Notes: generated by a model not told the origin, from the sequence alone. DNA of 64,000 bases from Schistocephalus solidus (GCA_017591395.1 WEDG01008757.1:1-64000), one strand, 5' to 3'. Numbered from the stretch's first letter, positions 20,841-34,690 are shown. Program-made: numbers and translations.

Positions 20841-22085
20841 TTATGTGTCCAGGATCTTGTCTTGCCATCTCAGCTTCAGTATTCTGTGGAGGCAGCTGAG
20901 ATGGAAGTGATTAAGCTTCCTGGCTTGGTTCGAGTAGACGGTACAGGTCTCTGCTCCGTAAAGGAGTGTCGTCAAGACGACGGCCTTGTACATCTTCAGT
21001 TTGGTGTTCAGGTTAATACCGTGGCGATTCCACACGGAGGCCTGCAGCCGGCCGAAGGCCTGACTGGCTTTGGAGATCAGTTGGGCAACCTCGTCATTGA
21101 TTCTCATGTTGCGTGACAGCGTGCTTCCCAGATAAGCAAAGGTTTCCACGTTTTGAGTTGAGCACCGTTGACATTGATTCGAGGAGCATTGTATTCCGCG
21201 CTGGGTGGCGGTTGGGGCATGCCAACCGTTTGGGCTGTACTGATTGTTAATCCAAAATCGGCGCAGCCTGCGGTGAACAGGTCCATGCTCCTTTGCATGT
21301 CCTCCTCTGTCACGGTGTTAAGGGCGCAGTCGTCCGCGAAGAGCAAGTCATGGACTGTAGTCGAAGACACGCGCGTTGGAGCCTGCATACGCCGACTGTT
21401 GAGAAGGTGCCCGTCAGTTCTGTAGGCGATGCGGATACCAGGCTGCTCACCACGGTAGGCGTCCATCAGCATAGCCGAGAACATGAGACTGAAGAGGGTG
21501 GGGGCCAGTACGCAGCCCTGCTTCACTCCGTTGGTCACTGCGAATGCTTCGGATACCGTCCCGTTGTCAGTGACGCGCGCCGTCATCCCGTCATGAAGCT
21601 GACGCACCATGTGCGTGAACCGCTTAGGACAGCCGAATTTCTGCATAACTTTCCACAGTCCGTCACGATTCACCGTGTCAAAGGCTTTCGTTAGATCCAC
21701 GAAGGTAGTGTATAGGTGAGTTCGCATCTCCTGACACTTCTCTTGTAGCTGGCGGGCGGCAAAGATCATATCGGTTGTTCCGCGGTGTCGGCGGAAGCCA
21801 CATTGGCTTTCCGGAAGCAGGCCCTGCTCTAGGTGACCGTTCAGACGATTGAGAAGGATACGGGCGAAGATCTTCCTGGGGATTTTGAGCAACGATATGC
21901 TTCTGTGATTATCACAGAATTTTCGGTTCCCCTTCTGCTTTTAGAGATGGATGATGGTCGCGTCTTTAAAAGCCTGAGGAACTTGTCCTTGGCGCCACAT
22001 CTCCTGGAAGAGTGTTGTGAGTTCTGCCATCAGCCGGGGCCCACCGTTCGTGTCCACTTGAGGGAGCCGGTCAATGGCAGCATCT
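20841..22085 (-). pseudogene. ZF-LINE reverse transcriptase (copy A)
   Basis: A 262-codon open frame (21,892-21,104) holds RT motifs in order: GFRRHRGTTDM, FVDLTKAFDTVNRDGLW, NGVKQGCVLAPTLFSLMF and the active-site box [11 protein letters not shown] (FADD at 21,340-21,329). The thumb continues in another frame ([13 protein letters not shown] to 20,841). The shift is a single-base loss in an A run at about 21,150, where copy B has five A and this copy four. The [24 protein letters not shown] block here reads ETCTVYS. This is the best-preserved RT palm of the family in the window. Confidence 0.9.
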
Positions 22086-22140
22086 GAGATGGCTGATGAG
22101 CAATTAAAGACACTTCTGAAGCGCTGGGCCCAGCGCTTGT

Positions 22141-23048
22141 TAAAGATTGCATAAATTCATAACAGAGCAAATTTGCTGTTCAGCTTAAACTTTCTGGGAC
22201 TGTTAATTACTTTAATGAACACAGCTAGCAGAAAGAGGGGTCGCAACATAGTATACGTGGTTTCATCTGCATCAGTAGTCTTTATAGCGAATGCGCAAAC
22301 ATCGCACACATACAAACTCAGTGCTTTTTAGGAGCACGTTTATAAAAACTTGAAACAGTTCAAATCGTCAAAAAGGAAAATTCAAAAGCAAACAAGTGTG
22401 AGGTGATGCGACAAGCGTTATTGGCCGCTATTTCCCAAATCGAGTGCAGGGCGAACTTTTTGTACACGGCAACAACATTTTAATTCGACATTGTGTATTT
22501 TTTCAATTAAAGTTCGTTTTCAGAAGCAGGTCTTTTCTCTTTAAATGATGCATTGATGATTAAAGTGTGCCCATGCTTCTAGCATAGACCATAATCCCAC
22601 AGCTACAGCTATTTCGGGCCATTCCACTTCTGTAGTAGGTAGGTTTAGAGACAGTCGTGTGTCCTCGTTTATGCGCGTCTCTAGGTTTTAAATTATTTGT
22701 CAGATGTAGGCAATACAACGTGCAGGTATGGCTAACATATAAATAAAATTGTCTTTCTATACATTTTTTGTATTTTTGGAATCTCTACCGGTCTCTGCTG
22801 GTGTTTGGGCTCGGAAGACAATTTAACTCCCATCTAACTGAAAAGGAAAGGTAGGGCGTAGCTTGCATTTAGCACAGAAGACATCAAAATTGAGGCAATC
22901 CACTCTCTGATTGGTTAGTTTACTGTTTTTGCTCTTTACTTGAACTGTTGCGAAGAATTTTTGGTGGATAGCTGCTGCCAGTTGGTAGCTTTCATGAATA
23001 AGTTTCCTTCTTTTTACAGAACACCAGAATAGGAAACCCTGCATTAGG
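22141..23048. other. no recognised feature
   Basis: AT-rich stretch beginning at the 5' truncation point of ZF-LINE copy A. One 73-codon minus-strand frame (23,044-22,823) is not recognised. Confidence 0.4.
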
Positions 23049-23262
23049 CATGACCTTGCGCTAAATTCCAGGAAGATAAGGATTAAGGTAATGATTAGCG
23101 TTAGGAGTCTGGGAGGCTTAGACTTAAAGATATATTTCGGGTTATGGGATGGGTAAGATTTAAGGTTGGGGTTAGTGTTATAATTAAGGATTTGGTTAGG
23201 GTTACTGTTAGAAGTAGAACACGGGAATAGTTACCCTTCCTCTAATTTAGTAAGGCCACCTG
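23049..23262. mobile_element. short TIR element with telomere-like core (imperfect)
   Basis: Left end GACCTTGCGCTAAATTCCAG and right end, reversed, GGCCTTACTAAATTAG are imperfect inverted repeats. Between them are repeated GGTTAGGG/GTTAGGAG-like motifs. The left end matches that of the cleaner element at 26,556-26,703. No coding capacity, so a MITE-type element is likely. Confidence 0.55.
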
Positions 23263-23663
23263 TATTAATAGAAAGGTTCATATTCCGGCATCTTACTGCT
23301 CTTATTTTAAATATTTTGCATTGCAACATCATCAGTCCATTCTTGCAAACAGGCTCAAAGCAATTCCCTCTCTTTGTTCGAATGGAGGAGCAAGGTCAAC
23401 GAATGTGATTATTACTAGCCAGTTTGTTATACGCGGCAGTTCCCGAGTGTCTTTTGCCTCCGGTATACCAAAGAATCAAGAAATGCCTATTTCTATTAAT
23501 CCGACTCTCATTCCACGTGAATTCTATGTTTGCCTTAGTCGAGTCTGAGACAGAGAGAAAATGACGAAATCCGTCCACATAACTTTATCCAATTTTGAAT
23601 GTATTTAGCAAGTTGATAATATATACTTTTTCCGACTCGTGCATAAAAGCATTCCAGTAATGA

Positions 23664-24019
23664 TGACTTGTATGGCCGCCTAAACAGGACAAGGGAATGG
23701 GAGAGCCCCGCCCACTCAGAATAGTTGGTCATGCAATACATTTCAGGAAGGGTAAATTTTCTCATGCCTTAACGCTAACAGAAAAAAGAACTGCAACCTT
23801 AATTTTAAACCTAAACACTAGAGTAAAAACGAAGCAAAACCTTAACCCTTGACGTACTCCTGACCCCAAAATTCTACTCTGATCTTAACCCCAACTTTAA
23901 ACTTAACCCTAACCTTCACTTTAATCTTAAACCTAACTTACCCAGAAGTTGGCGCAAGGCCAAATGTAGTCCGGGCGGTTTCTGTTCCCGTGTCCTGTTT
24001 AGGCGGCCATACAAGTCAT
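23664..24019. mobile_element. MITE-like element with 34-bp TIRs and telomere-like core
   Basis: Left end (23,664-23,697) and right end (23,986-24,019) are near-perfect inverted repeats of 34 bp starting TGACTTGTATGGCCGCC, with about one mismatch. The interior has many CTTAACCC/CCTAACC-like motifs (for example 23,842-23,945), resembling a degenerate TTAGGG telomere repeat. No open frame that could be a transposase. A clear target-site duplication was not seen. Confidence 0.75.
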
Positions 24020-25861
24020 CCTAAGCCAAATGGGGAGGTCATTGGCAGTCCATCAGTCTGATGGTAAAAACGAAAATCGGAGATCAGTATGGCAGCTTTC
24101 AGAAAATTCGATATGCTCTCATACATTAATTAATTAGTTGATAGAGGTATTGCATCTACCGCATTTGATTCCTATCTCAGTCGACGGCGAAGGAATTAAA
24201 GAGTGGGCTCAGTGGGAATTTCCGAGGCAACCGAAGTGATCTCGAGGTTACTTACTGGTTCCTCCTCCTCTATTTCCAATTTCGTTATTTTCTTGGCAAA
24301 ATCAGTTCTCTTTTATATTGGAAATTGTGTCTCTGGTCAGGAGGTAGACTGTTCAGGGAAGAGAGTCCACCCATCGCTTCGTAGGGGAACCTACCAATGA
24401 GCCTCAACGGTATATTGGTCGTATAAACCTTCTGAAGGCCTATTGTTCTCGGTTTTAGATAGAACGAGTCTGTCCTCCACAGTTCATTTGCTCTTTATTA
24501 TTGTTCTACCAAGTTATTGTATCCAGTGAAGTGGTAGTGTGGTAGCCATTTGTCATATTTTATTCTGTAAACAACTTTCTACAGTTATTCCACTTGTTAC
24601 ACATTTACTTAACTCATATTTACCCATATTAGTTGCTCACTAAAGTAGAAATGTAGTTCCCTCAATAAATCGATTTTTTTCAAGCCCAACTTTGCATCCC
24701 CGTTATCGGCGGAGACAACTACAATGTTATTGTCTGCCTCAGGTGATCTAAGTGCTTGTGTTTTCTCATGAGAAACGTTCGGTCGAAACCCCTTTTTGTA
24801 GAGATGTTGAAAGTCACTTCATCAACAATCTACTCTCCATAGAGAAAGCAGTTCTACTTTGGATGGCACAGATATTGGGGTTACCGTTTTTAAAGGGCGC
24901 TAAAGTTGAGACCCTTGTTAGAATACACATTTCATCCTTAAAATTGGCGAAAATCTGTTTATCAGGATTTTAACTCATCATCATCGTCGCCGTCCTCATC
25001 ATCTGCGCTTACTACGCTTTTTCTGCCCTTCTTAATTTCCCTTCTATTACGTGAAAGACAGTAAAGTATTTGGCCACCGCGACTCGAGCGGCCTCCTTCA
25101 GGCCGACGGACCATTTCGACTGTGTTTCCACAATGCTTTGTCATAAGAAATTAATTGGAATCCTTGTTTGGGTAAAAAGTTGTACTGCGGACTGAATATA
25201 CAGTTTTATCCGTTTTTATGTGAGGATAGCAATGTGGTTACTTAAAAATAACCAACAGTATTTCTCATCCCGTATCGTTTTGTTCAGGATACTGTTGGTA
25301 GGCTCTCCCAATTTTGGGATTCTGCCATATCTAAAACCAGGCCCGTCAAGGCAGTTCAACCCTCTTGTTGAAAGGCCACTGGTGGCTGGTGGCATCTTCT
25401 CAGTCGATCTAGTTGATTCGCTCCAGTTCCTACGCAGAGTCCCTGTCAAAATTTTCGCAGGACCGGCAGTGGAATCATCACCCGTTGGTATTAAGTGGTG
25501 GAAATGCATGTCACGTATTATAGACACTTTTCACTACTTGTCGTGGCACTATAATTTCTTTATCTCACGAATAATTTCAACTTGCATAAAAACCTGAAAA
25601 AAGAACAGTCTTGTATCGTTACCTCAATCAAATCTGATTTAAGATGTCTGGAAAGCAAGGCTAGAAAAAACTGGCCTTTGGGGAGAGAGGGAGGCTCTGG
25701 CCAACTGGATTCCGCGGACCATTACTGAGGTTTGTTAACATTTCTTAGTTAAGCTAAGGTGGTGGTCATGCCCTACACCTCACACTTCAGGACCAAGCTG
25801 CGCACTGGACAGGAATATAATCACCAGTAGGTTTTTTGCATTCCAAAGTTAAATGCTGAAG
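24020..25861. other. unrecognised, one open frame of note
   Basis: Mostly non-coding in appearance. A 125-codon frame at 25,220-25,597 (+) and a 103-codon frame antisense to it (25,527-25,216) are longer than their surroundings. I recognise neither, and they may belong to an old mobile element. Confidence 0.35.
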
Positions 25862-26092
25862 TTCGACCGTCGATTTCAACAATGTCCACCGTATGCTTCA
25901 CACCATGGTGGTGCAGGGACGGTGACTTGCGCATGAATTAGTTTTAAGTGATAGTAGCCTTGCGCTGCAGCTACCGCACTCTCTCCTCCTCCCCCACCTG
26001 AACCCAGTGTCATGACAGAGACAAGAAGACCGGAGGTGGGAGAGGACGCAGGTGGCTGGTGCGGCCGGGGCGTCCCACCACCCCCATGTTCG
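25862..26092 (-). repeat. ZF-LINE 3' end, truncated copy
   Basis: Reverse-strand terminal part of the 3' region: GTTCGACCGTCGATTTCAAC at the terminus, then the TCCACCGTATGC and GCAGCTACCGCACTC blocks. It stops near 26,092, where other copies continue. Confidence 0.8.
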
Positions 26093-26555
26093 GCATTCGT
26101 TATGGGAGCGCAACCCGAATAACGCCTACCGTGCCCTGATGTGGCCCCCGTGTTGGTCCAAAGCATCTACCACTTGGCCCGTTAAGGGGGGGGGGGTGGT
26201 CCTAGAATTTACCGATTCGCACCACCCTGGCCGAGCAGTCCGTGATTACTGGGTTTGTGAGCGTAGACCAGATGTAGGCCAAATGGCTGACATCCGCAAT
26301 TGACAGACTATCCGTATTCAGTACTTGCACCCAACGGTGATTGGGTGAGTCCTACCGTCTCAGGGGTGTCAGCTGTAGGCGGAAATCAGATGTCGAACTG
26401 AAGCCTACAGCGTCTCCGCTGATCTATGACCTTTGTTTTCTTTTTTTAATTGTGTGTTTTTTGTGCACCACTTGTAGAGCTTTGGTGATTCATCAAATAC
26501 GCCTCGGATGTCATAAGGGTAGAGCAGGTTAGAGTGCCCCCTCTCAATATTATAG
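26093..26555. other. small repeat and G run, otherwise unrecognised
   Basis: A block at about 26,138-26,172 (TGGCCCCCGTGTTGGTCC, then GCATCTAC) recurs at about 13,241-13,271 in intron 8 of the pyruvate kinase-like gene, so it is another dispersed repeat. A run of G lies at about 26,186-26,197. Confidence 0.4.
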
Positions 26556-26703
26556 GTGATCTTGCGCTAAATTCCAGGGGTTATTATTGCGATTAGGGTT
26601 AAGAGGGCTAGTGTTAGCGTTAGGGTAGTCAGCGTTAGCGTTGGGGTTAGATTTAGAGTTAGGACATGGAATTAGGTACCCCTGGTGTTTAGCGCAAGAT
26701 TAC
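26556..26703. mobile_element. 148-bp MITE-like element with telomere-like core
   Basis: Inverted ends of 25 bp (26,556-26,580 and 26,679-26,703) begin GT(G/A)ATCTTGCGCTAAA and end CAGGGG. The core has repeated TTAGGGTTA/GTTAGCGTTAGGG motifs. It belongs with the element at 23,049-23,262 and perhaps that at 53,745-53,885. Confidence 0.75.
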
Positions 26704-26915
26704 ATGTAGTATGGGGGTAGTAATACACTTGTCCTACTTTCACAAAGGGTACAGAACACATTTTACTCAAATCGCCTCTGTCATTTTTCTCTGTGGACTC
26801 CTTTACCCTGCAGTTTGCTGCAGCTCTCCCTCTACCCGAATATATTGGTACCGCAACAACTCTCCACGCTGATTTATGCACACTTCTGAACTGCTCCGCA
26901 GAATGTCATCCGTGA

Positions 26916-26916
26916 A

Positions 26917-26963
<47 letters not shown>
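26916..26963. repeat. AAT microsatellite
   Basis: About 16 uninterrupted AAT units, directly before a ZF-LINE fragment. Confidence 0.95.
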
Positions 26964-26974
26964 GGCTGTTCGAT

Positions 26975-28829
<1,855 letters not shown>

Positions 28830-29885
28830 AACCTATACGTCCACGGCATTAGTTCATTTATTCTGGTAGGAGTACATTCGTTTTTCACGGTTCCGTCATA
28901 TCCCCTAGCTCTTCATGAAGACACTTTTTCTTTCTCCGTTGTTAAAAAATTAGTCAGATGTGCTGATTGGATTGTCACTGCCTATCTCACCGAACTGGTC
29001 TCACTATCCAAGCTTTAAATCCCTGTTTGCCTCAGCCTCAAGAGCTGAAAATGTTGCAGCCTTTATTGTTCTATACTTTATTCCTAGTTTATGATCCTGC
29101 TATAAAGTAGTCATGTTCTAGGGTATGGATAAATAAATGCTAGCATTACTTTTTGTTTTAGATATTTTTTTCTAGAAAACTTAATGTGCCTTATTAGCGA
29201 AAAACACTCTTCAATCATTCTGCCCTCTGAACCAAAATAAGAAAAGGAGCTTTTCACATCTCTGAAATTTACGCTACACAACAAATCACACAAGGGCATA
29301 TTTGAACTTGATTTGTTTATAAAAAAAAACCATAAAATTGTTTACTTGGCACTCTAGTTGAGAGAACTAAGACGCCTAGGCCAAAACTACCCTTATACCA
29401 AATTTATGCTGCGAACAGACCCCAGTTTACTTGGCAACGCGCAGAAACAGGTGAACCAGGAATCGGCTGATAAGTTGCGAATAAATTAAACTTAAAATCA
29501 GCGTGTGGACTCAATTGTAACGTATTCTACTATGGTCACGTCATCGGTGGATTAAAGCAGCAAAATTCTCATTTCCATGGTTGTCGTTAGTCTCAACATC
29601 AGCCTGAACTAGTCTTATCCCAAATGTAACTTAACCCACAGGACAAATAACCGCCGTTAACGACGATATCAATCCATCCATCCATGGAGTGATGGACGAA
29701 TGACGGTGACTTGCACGTGAATTTGTTAATAATGGCTGCAGCCTTCCACAGCACCTGCAACGCGTTCTCCTCCCCACTCATCTGGCTCTGTTGTCTGTTG
29801 GCAGGAGAGTTTGAGGATCAGTTTAGGGTGGCTCGGGGCACGTCGATGACCAGACTAAAAAAACGCGTCCGTGCGTGCTGATCAC
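28830..29885. other. no recognised feature
   Basis: AT-rich. A 62-codon minus-strand frame (29,299-29,111) and a 60-codon one (29,781-29,599) are not recognised. Confidence 0.4.
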
Positions 29886-30890
29886 GACAGTTCCACCATC
29901 GAGGTCGACGATGTCACCCATATGCTTCACGGCAGGGCGGTGCAGGGAAGGTGATTTGCGCTGGATTACAATGAGAGTGGACTTTCATTGCATCTACCTC
30001 ACCATCTGTTCCACTCCTCCATCTGGGCCCGGTATCAAGACCAAGTCAAGAAGACCGGAGATGGGAGAGGGTGCCGGCCCTTGCACTGTGTTCCAACACA
30101 AAACAAGAAAAAAACAACATAAGGGAGTGGCGGCTCGGATCCCAACTTAGTGGGAGTGCCATAAAGGCCACATTAAGACGAGACATTTCAGCCTGACTCT
30201 CAGTCCACCAGTCAGTCACTGCACACAAAACACACATTGGGCTGACCACGCGGTCTGAGTTATCCCGTCAGTTGGCAACCTTCCAAGCCACGGCTTTTAG
30301 TGCACCGTGAGAGTTTCAAGCGCGTGAGATTGTTTATAGTGCGGAAAAATGGGCTAAGCCGTCGACCTCACTCTCTCCCGCACTCCCACCATCAGACCAC
30401 CGTCCGAGGCGATCATTTGTTTGATGAGTGAGTGAGTGTAGTGACTGATAGTGCCGTCGTACCCGTCTTTGAGTTCCACAGCACGACCTGGCCCACTTTA
30501 CGCACACACCAGAATTCCTAAAACCAGGGAGTAAGAAGGAGCCACAGCCATCTGACTCCCAGTCCACTGCTCAGCCACTTAACGCACATCACACACTGGG
30601 CTGATGGCATGGTCTGGTGTAAGCGTCAGATTGACAGCTTTCCAAGCCACGGTTTCCAGTGCACAGTGATCGTTTCTGGCATGCGCTGATGGTGGTGTTT
30701 ATGTTTATGTGTTGCTGAAGGTCGTTTGCTTTGATGTGGTCAAGCCTACGGTGTTTTACCGCAGGTTATCGTGGACATGTATATGTCCGAGGAGGCCCAG
30801 GTTGTATGTGTATGTGTGGGAGCAGTGAGGGCAGTGGAGGCGGTGATCTCTGCTCTGGGTTGGTGTTCCAGGCACTGCTGCACACAACCC
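29886..30890 (-). mobile_element. ZF-LINE 3' end copy (last finger plus 3' region)
   Basis: Reverse-strand copy: terminus near 29,886, hairpin module 2 near 30,288-30,312 and module 1 near 30,647-30,669. The end of the finger region lies at about 30,735-30,890 (the CGGTGTTTTACCGCAGG block marks its stop). An A/C-rich segment near 30,095-30,122 replaces part of the usual sequence. Confidence 0.75.
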
Positions 30891-30899
30891 GTATACCTG

Positions 30900-31065
30900 T
30901 GTCTTAACGCTAACACTAGCATAAAACTAAACAGTCACCCTAATCTTAACCCTAGCCCCACTCGAGGCCAAAACCCTGCGGTTGACACGGTAAAAAGCTT
31001 AATACTTAGCCTAATCATGACCCTAACTCTAACTCAAGCGGCCATACAATGCATCTTTACCAGGC
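30900..31065. repeat. telomere-like MITE remnant
   Basis: Contains repeated CTTAACCCTAGCC/CCTAACTCTAA motifs and ends with GCGGCCATACAATGCATC. The end resembles the inner side of the 23,664-24,019 element's inverted end (GGCGGCCATACAAG). The other end is not recognisable. Confidence 0.5.
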
Positions 31066-31072
31066 CGAGAGT

Positions 31073-31225
31073 GCTAAAACGGTCACACTAAGAAGGAGCC
31101 ACTGAGCCTGACTCTCAGTCCTGGGAAGAATTAAGATACCCCGTCAGTTGACAGCCGGCCAAGCCACAACTTTATTGTGTCACAGTTATTATAATGAGGA
31201 ATGCGCTGACCTGCCGTGGGATGGA
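31073..31225 (-). repeat. ZF-LINE 3'-region fragment
   Basis: Reverse copy of the middle of the 3' region: CACTAAGAAGGAGCCACTG, then CCCGTCAGTTGACAGC and a decayed module-2 hairpin. Confidence 0.65.
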
Positions 31226-33095
31226 TCCCCTCCCCCCCTCCCAACGTTGACCTCACTAGCACTTCTCGCTATCATGACCCAGTCTACTTACTGCCCGGGG
31301 CGTACCGGTGCTGCGATTGTGGGCAGAGGCCGGCGCGGCTTGAACCCCAAGCCTAGACTTATCACCACAATGCCCCCCTCCCTTCCCCATGGATGGCGTC
31401 AGTACTGGGCTCAGGCAGCCTCCGTGCTGCCCGGTTGGCGCGTACCGTGGAACAGTCTGAACCCGTTTTTGGGTCCTCACAGCTACGGTTAAGCGCATTG
31501 TGGGCGCTCGTAAATCATGCAAATGACCACTCTACGCGCAAGCAAACCAGCTGAGTAAGGCCTTCGTTGACCTCTTCAGAGGCGTTTGGACCAAAATAGT
31601 GCTTATGCACACGGAATGACCAACCAAACCAGGCAGTCATGTTGCCCTGGGATAGCCAAGAGTTTCGAGACCCTTTTCTGCAACTATCTGTGACAATGGG
31701 TTCGAGAGAAAATCCGAAACGTAAAGCCAATAAAAATCATTTTCCAGTGATCGCCTCCTCTTCTTCTTCTTCTCTTCTTCTTCTTCTTATTCTTCTTTTT
31801 AGGTATGACTTAGCTGTCCTTTGAAAACGCCCACTGTTACCTGAGAGGGGAACTCAGGGTCCTGTATAGAAGGCGACTTCCGTTCTACTGCGGTCATTTC
31901 CCATTTTTTGAAGGGTCTCGACCCTGGTATATACGGTTAGGGCACATACACAACGCTGAATTTTACAGCGCAATTATCACCATACTGAGAATAAGGCAGA
32001 ACACACTTCGAAAATGTGTGGAAACTGCGCTATAAAAATACACCCCACGTTTATGGCGCTAGATAAGCATACAATCAAATACGCCGATGAATAACAGGCG
32101 CCCTTCGTCATTCGGCTTCCTACTGCAAACTACTACTTTATGAAATGTCAGTTATAACAAGGAACCATCCGTTTAACAGCGAAAAAGCACATCTAATGGG
32201 GCATGTACACAGCAATCAATAACTTTTTTTGAATAAACTTAACACGTCTAAAATTCAGGACTTATTTAAAAAGGTTCTTATTGTGATGGAAACTTGGTGA
32301 AGGCTTCTTTCAAAAATATCTACCAGCATTATCTAACGGTGGAGATACACAGACAACAGCTAGTTATGAGTTCTCTGTGCGGTCTTCTGAAAATTTACGC
32401 CTTTCGTCAACCTCAAAGTGAAGATAGTTATGTTTGCATTCTGAAGTAGTCATGAAATGACTGAGTTGGGCTGACTGTCGGTTCTACTTCCGCACGACGA
32501 AACGTTGACTCGTGCAAAAATGCCAACTACCTAGCCTTCTTCGGCCAATTTTGGATGTCCGCATAACAGGTTCTGCGGTATTCTACACGACATCCGGAAG
32601 ACGATCGAACCCTCCCCCCAGTTGAATTCTTTGCACCGCGTATGCGACCGTGACGCCGATCGATATTTTGCTTTTCACTGATCGGCTGTCACTGGCCGTG
32701 GCTCAGGCGCACGCTCTTGCCGAGACAACCTGCTTGAACTTTTGTTGCCGTCGTTCTTCGGGCCGCTCGCACGTTCCCTACCGCAGTGTGGGCTACTCTA
32801 GTACTTCTGGCTCCCGACTTTTGATTTGGAACATTTCTCGTTTTGAATGTTAGATCTCGATATGGCTGCTGACGAGGTCACGGAAGTTGCGCATTTCGGG
32901 ACGAATTTTAAAACAGCTGTTGTAAATAAGCGGTCTAGATGTGAAACTTCAATTGACAGTGACAGTATTATTTCCAGTTAATAAACATGTACAGAAATTA
33001 GTCGTCAGCTTCTGTTACTCATGTTAGCCTGAAATAAACGTACGAGACTTTACATGTGGCTAATGGTTTGTGCCCGTAGCTTCAGAAAGGCTTTC
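31226..33095. other. no recognised feature
   Basis: About 1.9 kb without a recognised gene. It includes a short TCT-rich run (31,757-31,799) and a 114-codon frame at 31,148-31,492 that looks like a chance opening in GC-rich sequence. A 67-codon frame at 32,650-32,853 is not recognised. Confidence 0.4.
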
Positions 33096-33097
33096 CA

Positions 33098-33292
33098 TCG
33101 CACATTTCTTCGTGGGATTTCGGTATGAAACGTGCTTCGAGGAGGTTTTTTGTGAAAACGGGTTTTTCCTTTGACCCACTTGTGAAAAACTCGGCAGCCT
33201 CGGTGGGATCCGAACCCACACCAGCAAGGGGAAGGCTTTAGTACAGCCAACGCTCTGGCAAACTGAGCTACGAGGCCCCACCGGGAACCGTG
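33098..33292 (-). repeat. tRNA-derived SINE (family 1), reverse copy
   Basis: Reverse strand carries the A box (complement of CAAACTGAGCTACGAGG at about 33,258-33,274) and B box (complement of GTGGGATCCGAACCC near 33,202-33,216), then the shared body. Nearly the same head as the + copy at 33,490. Confidence 0.85.
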
Positions 33293-33440
33293 AGTTTAAT
33301 CACACTTGGGTCAAGTTACCCGCCCAGCCTACTGCAACGTATGGAATCCACCAATTCTGATACAGCAAGCTGACTGCCCAAGCAGGATTTCCTAAGCAAT
33401 CAATCTAGAATCCACCAGATGACTACCAGGCCCAATTAAT

Positions 33441-33650
33441 TAGTAGAGGATTTGGTAGATTTGAATAATTCCTTTGACCCACGGCTCCCGGTGGGGCCTC
33501 GTAGCTCAGTTGGCTAGAGCGTTGGCTGTACTAAAGCCTTCCCCTTGCTGGCGTATGTTCGAATCCCACCGAGGCAACCGAGTTTTTCACAAGTGGGTCA
33601 AAAGAATTATTCAAATCCGCCAAAATCCTCTACTAAAACGGGTTTCGAAA
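33441..33650 (+). repeat. tRNA-derived SINE (family 1) flanked by an inverted copy of its own tail
   Basis: The + copy has A box GTAGCTCAGTTGGC at 33,501 and B box TGTTCGAATCCCACC near 33,557. Its body ends in a CAAAATCCTCTACTA tail (33,593-33,635). Directly before the head, 33,441-33,482 is the reverse complement of that same tail, so the SINE sits between inverted repeats of about 42 bp. The tRNA-like head has matching acceptor arms (GCCTCG/CGAGGC), but the anticodon arm is short and the variable arm odd. Confidence 0.8.
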
Positions 33651-33799
33651 GACATTTTTCTGAATGTTAATCTTGTTTTTTTAAGACAGTGCGTTCATCT
33701 ACTGGCTTCCTTAGAGATGCCAAACTGGAGAGATTGAAAGCCCAGCTGTATCATGAAAATCGGTGACCAGTTGGATGTAGTGTATCCTATCCCAGATCT

Positions 33800-34690
33800 A
33801 ATTGTTGAAGAATGGGTTGTGGTGGTGATGCTGCTATTCGTGGGCGCGCTGGTGGATGAGGAGTCGGCAGTACTGGAGATGGTAGATTAGTCGGATAGGC
33901 AAGGTGTGTTTCGCGTGTCGATATTGCAGGGAATTCAGGTTTCATCAACGCACACGTGACCATATAGGCCTCTGTGGTGAATGAATAGACGTGAGCAGTG
34001 CGAACAGTGGAGGCGGGTGTGGCCAGTGTATTTTGGGGCTCCTAGCACCGGCTTACCAGTTACAGTGCGATGAATTCATGAGTGACCGACCAGGCCAATA
34101 CGCGAGGTGGAGGTGCGATCCCAATGTGGACAGATTGGAGACGAGACCACATTGCTGTTTGTTGGGGCTTGTGACAGTGAACATAGTGACTGGCAGGGCA
34201 TCGTGAATGTTCTCAACGGTGGTCGGGGTTGGGTAGGTTGAAGTCTTCGTCGTCGCTGGATTCACGGGAATTCTTGCAGGGATGATGGGAGCGGTGAGGC
34301 TCGACGAAATCGATGGCGGCGCATCCGAGGGGTGATCACCAGTGGCGGTGGTGGTGATGGATGCGTCGCGGGGGTTGGTGCAGGGGCGACAAGAAGGGGC
34401 CGTTTGCCGAAGCAGTAAGTGGAGTTTGCGGATTGTTTTTACACCGGGTTTGGAGATATCCCATGAGGCCGACCTGTGCGAGTAATGTTCGTTGGCAATG
34501 TGGACATGTTGGTGGTGGGAAGGGGGAGGAAGGTTGGGTGTTTGCGTTGCAGGCCGGAGACGCTTGAAACTTTCGGGCCGTTCTTTTGTCTTTAACATTG
34601 GCGATCCGATGGGCTTCTAGATGGCTACTGCAGTCTTCATTGTTATTCTCCAGGCCGGTTTATCCTGCACGAGGTCTTCCCAGGTTACCG
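33800..34690 (-). mobile_element. ZF-LINE finger-region fragment (diverged)
   Basis: Reverse-strand translation starts near 34,690 in the linker (PVTWEDLVQDKPAW). It goes through a 181-codon frame (34,598-34,053) rich in Ser, Thr and Pro, with degraded finger blocks. More diverged than the other copies and cut at both ends. Confidence 0.7.

Larger units (their letters stand above)
18595..22140 (-). mobile_element. ZF-LINE copy A (5'-truncated non-LTR retrotransposon)
   Basis: Minus-strand copy of the main LINE family here. It starts just before the RT domain at about 22,140, encodes RT and five C2H2-type fingers down to about 19,560, and continues into the 3' region (about 19,500-18,595). 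The 3' terminus lies near GTTCAACCATCG at 18,594. Against the copy at 62.4-64 kb it lacks about 110 bp between an AAC and a GGTGGGCC block, near 22,060. The endonuclease is missing. Best placed in the APE-type, I/Jockey-like LINEs; the exact clade cannot be fixed by eye. Confidence 0.85.

Noticed and set aside
23080..23230. Chromosome end or telomere
   Set aside because: Motifs are degenerate, short and bounded by inverted repeats inside unique sequence, so a mobile element explains them better.
25220..25597. Possible glycosyltransferase-like motif (AGGIFSVD)
   Set aside because: Only one short motif matches; flanking residues do not fit, and the antisense frame is equally open.
31148..31492. 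114-codon frame in GC-rich sequence
   Set aside because: It overlaps a ZF-LINE tail fragment at its start, has an 88-codon antisense frame over the same bases, and has no family motif.
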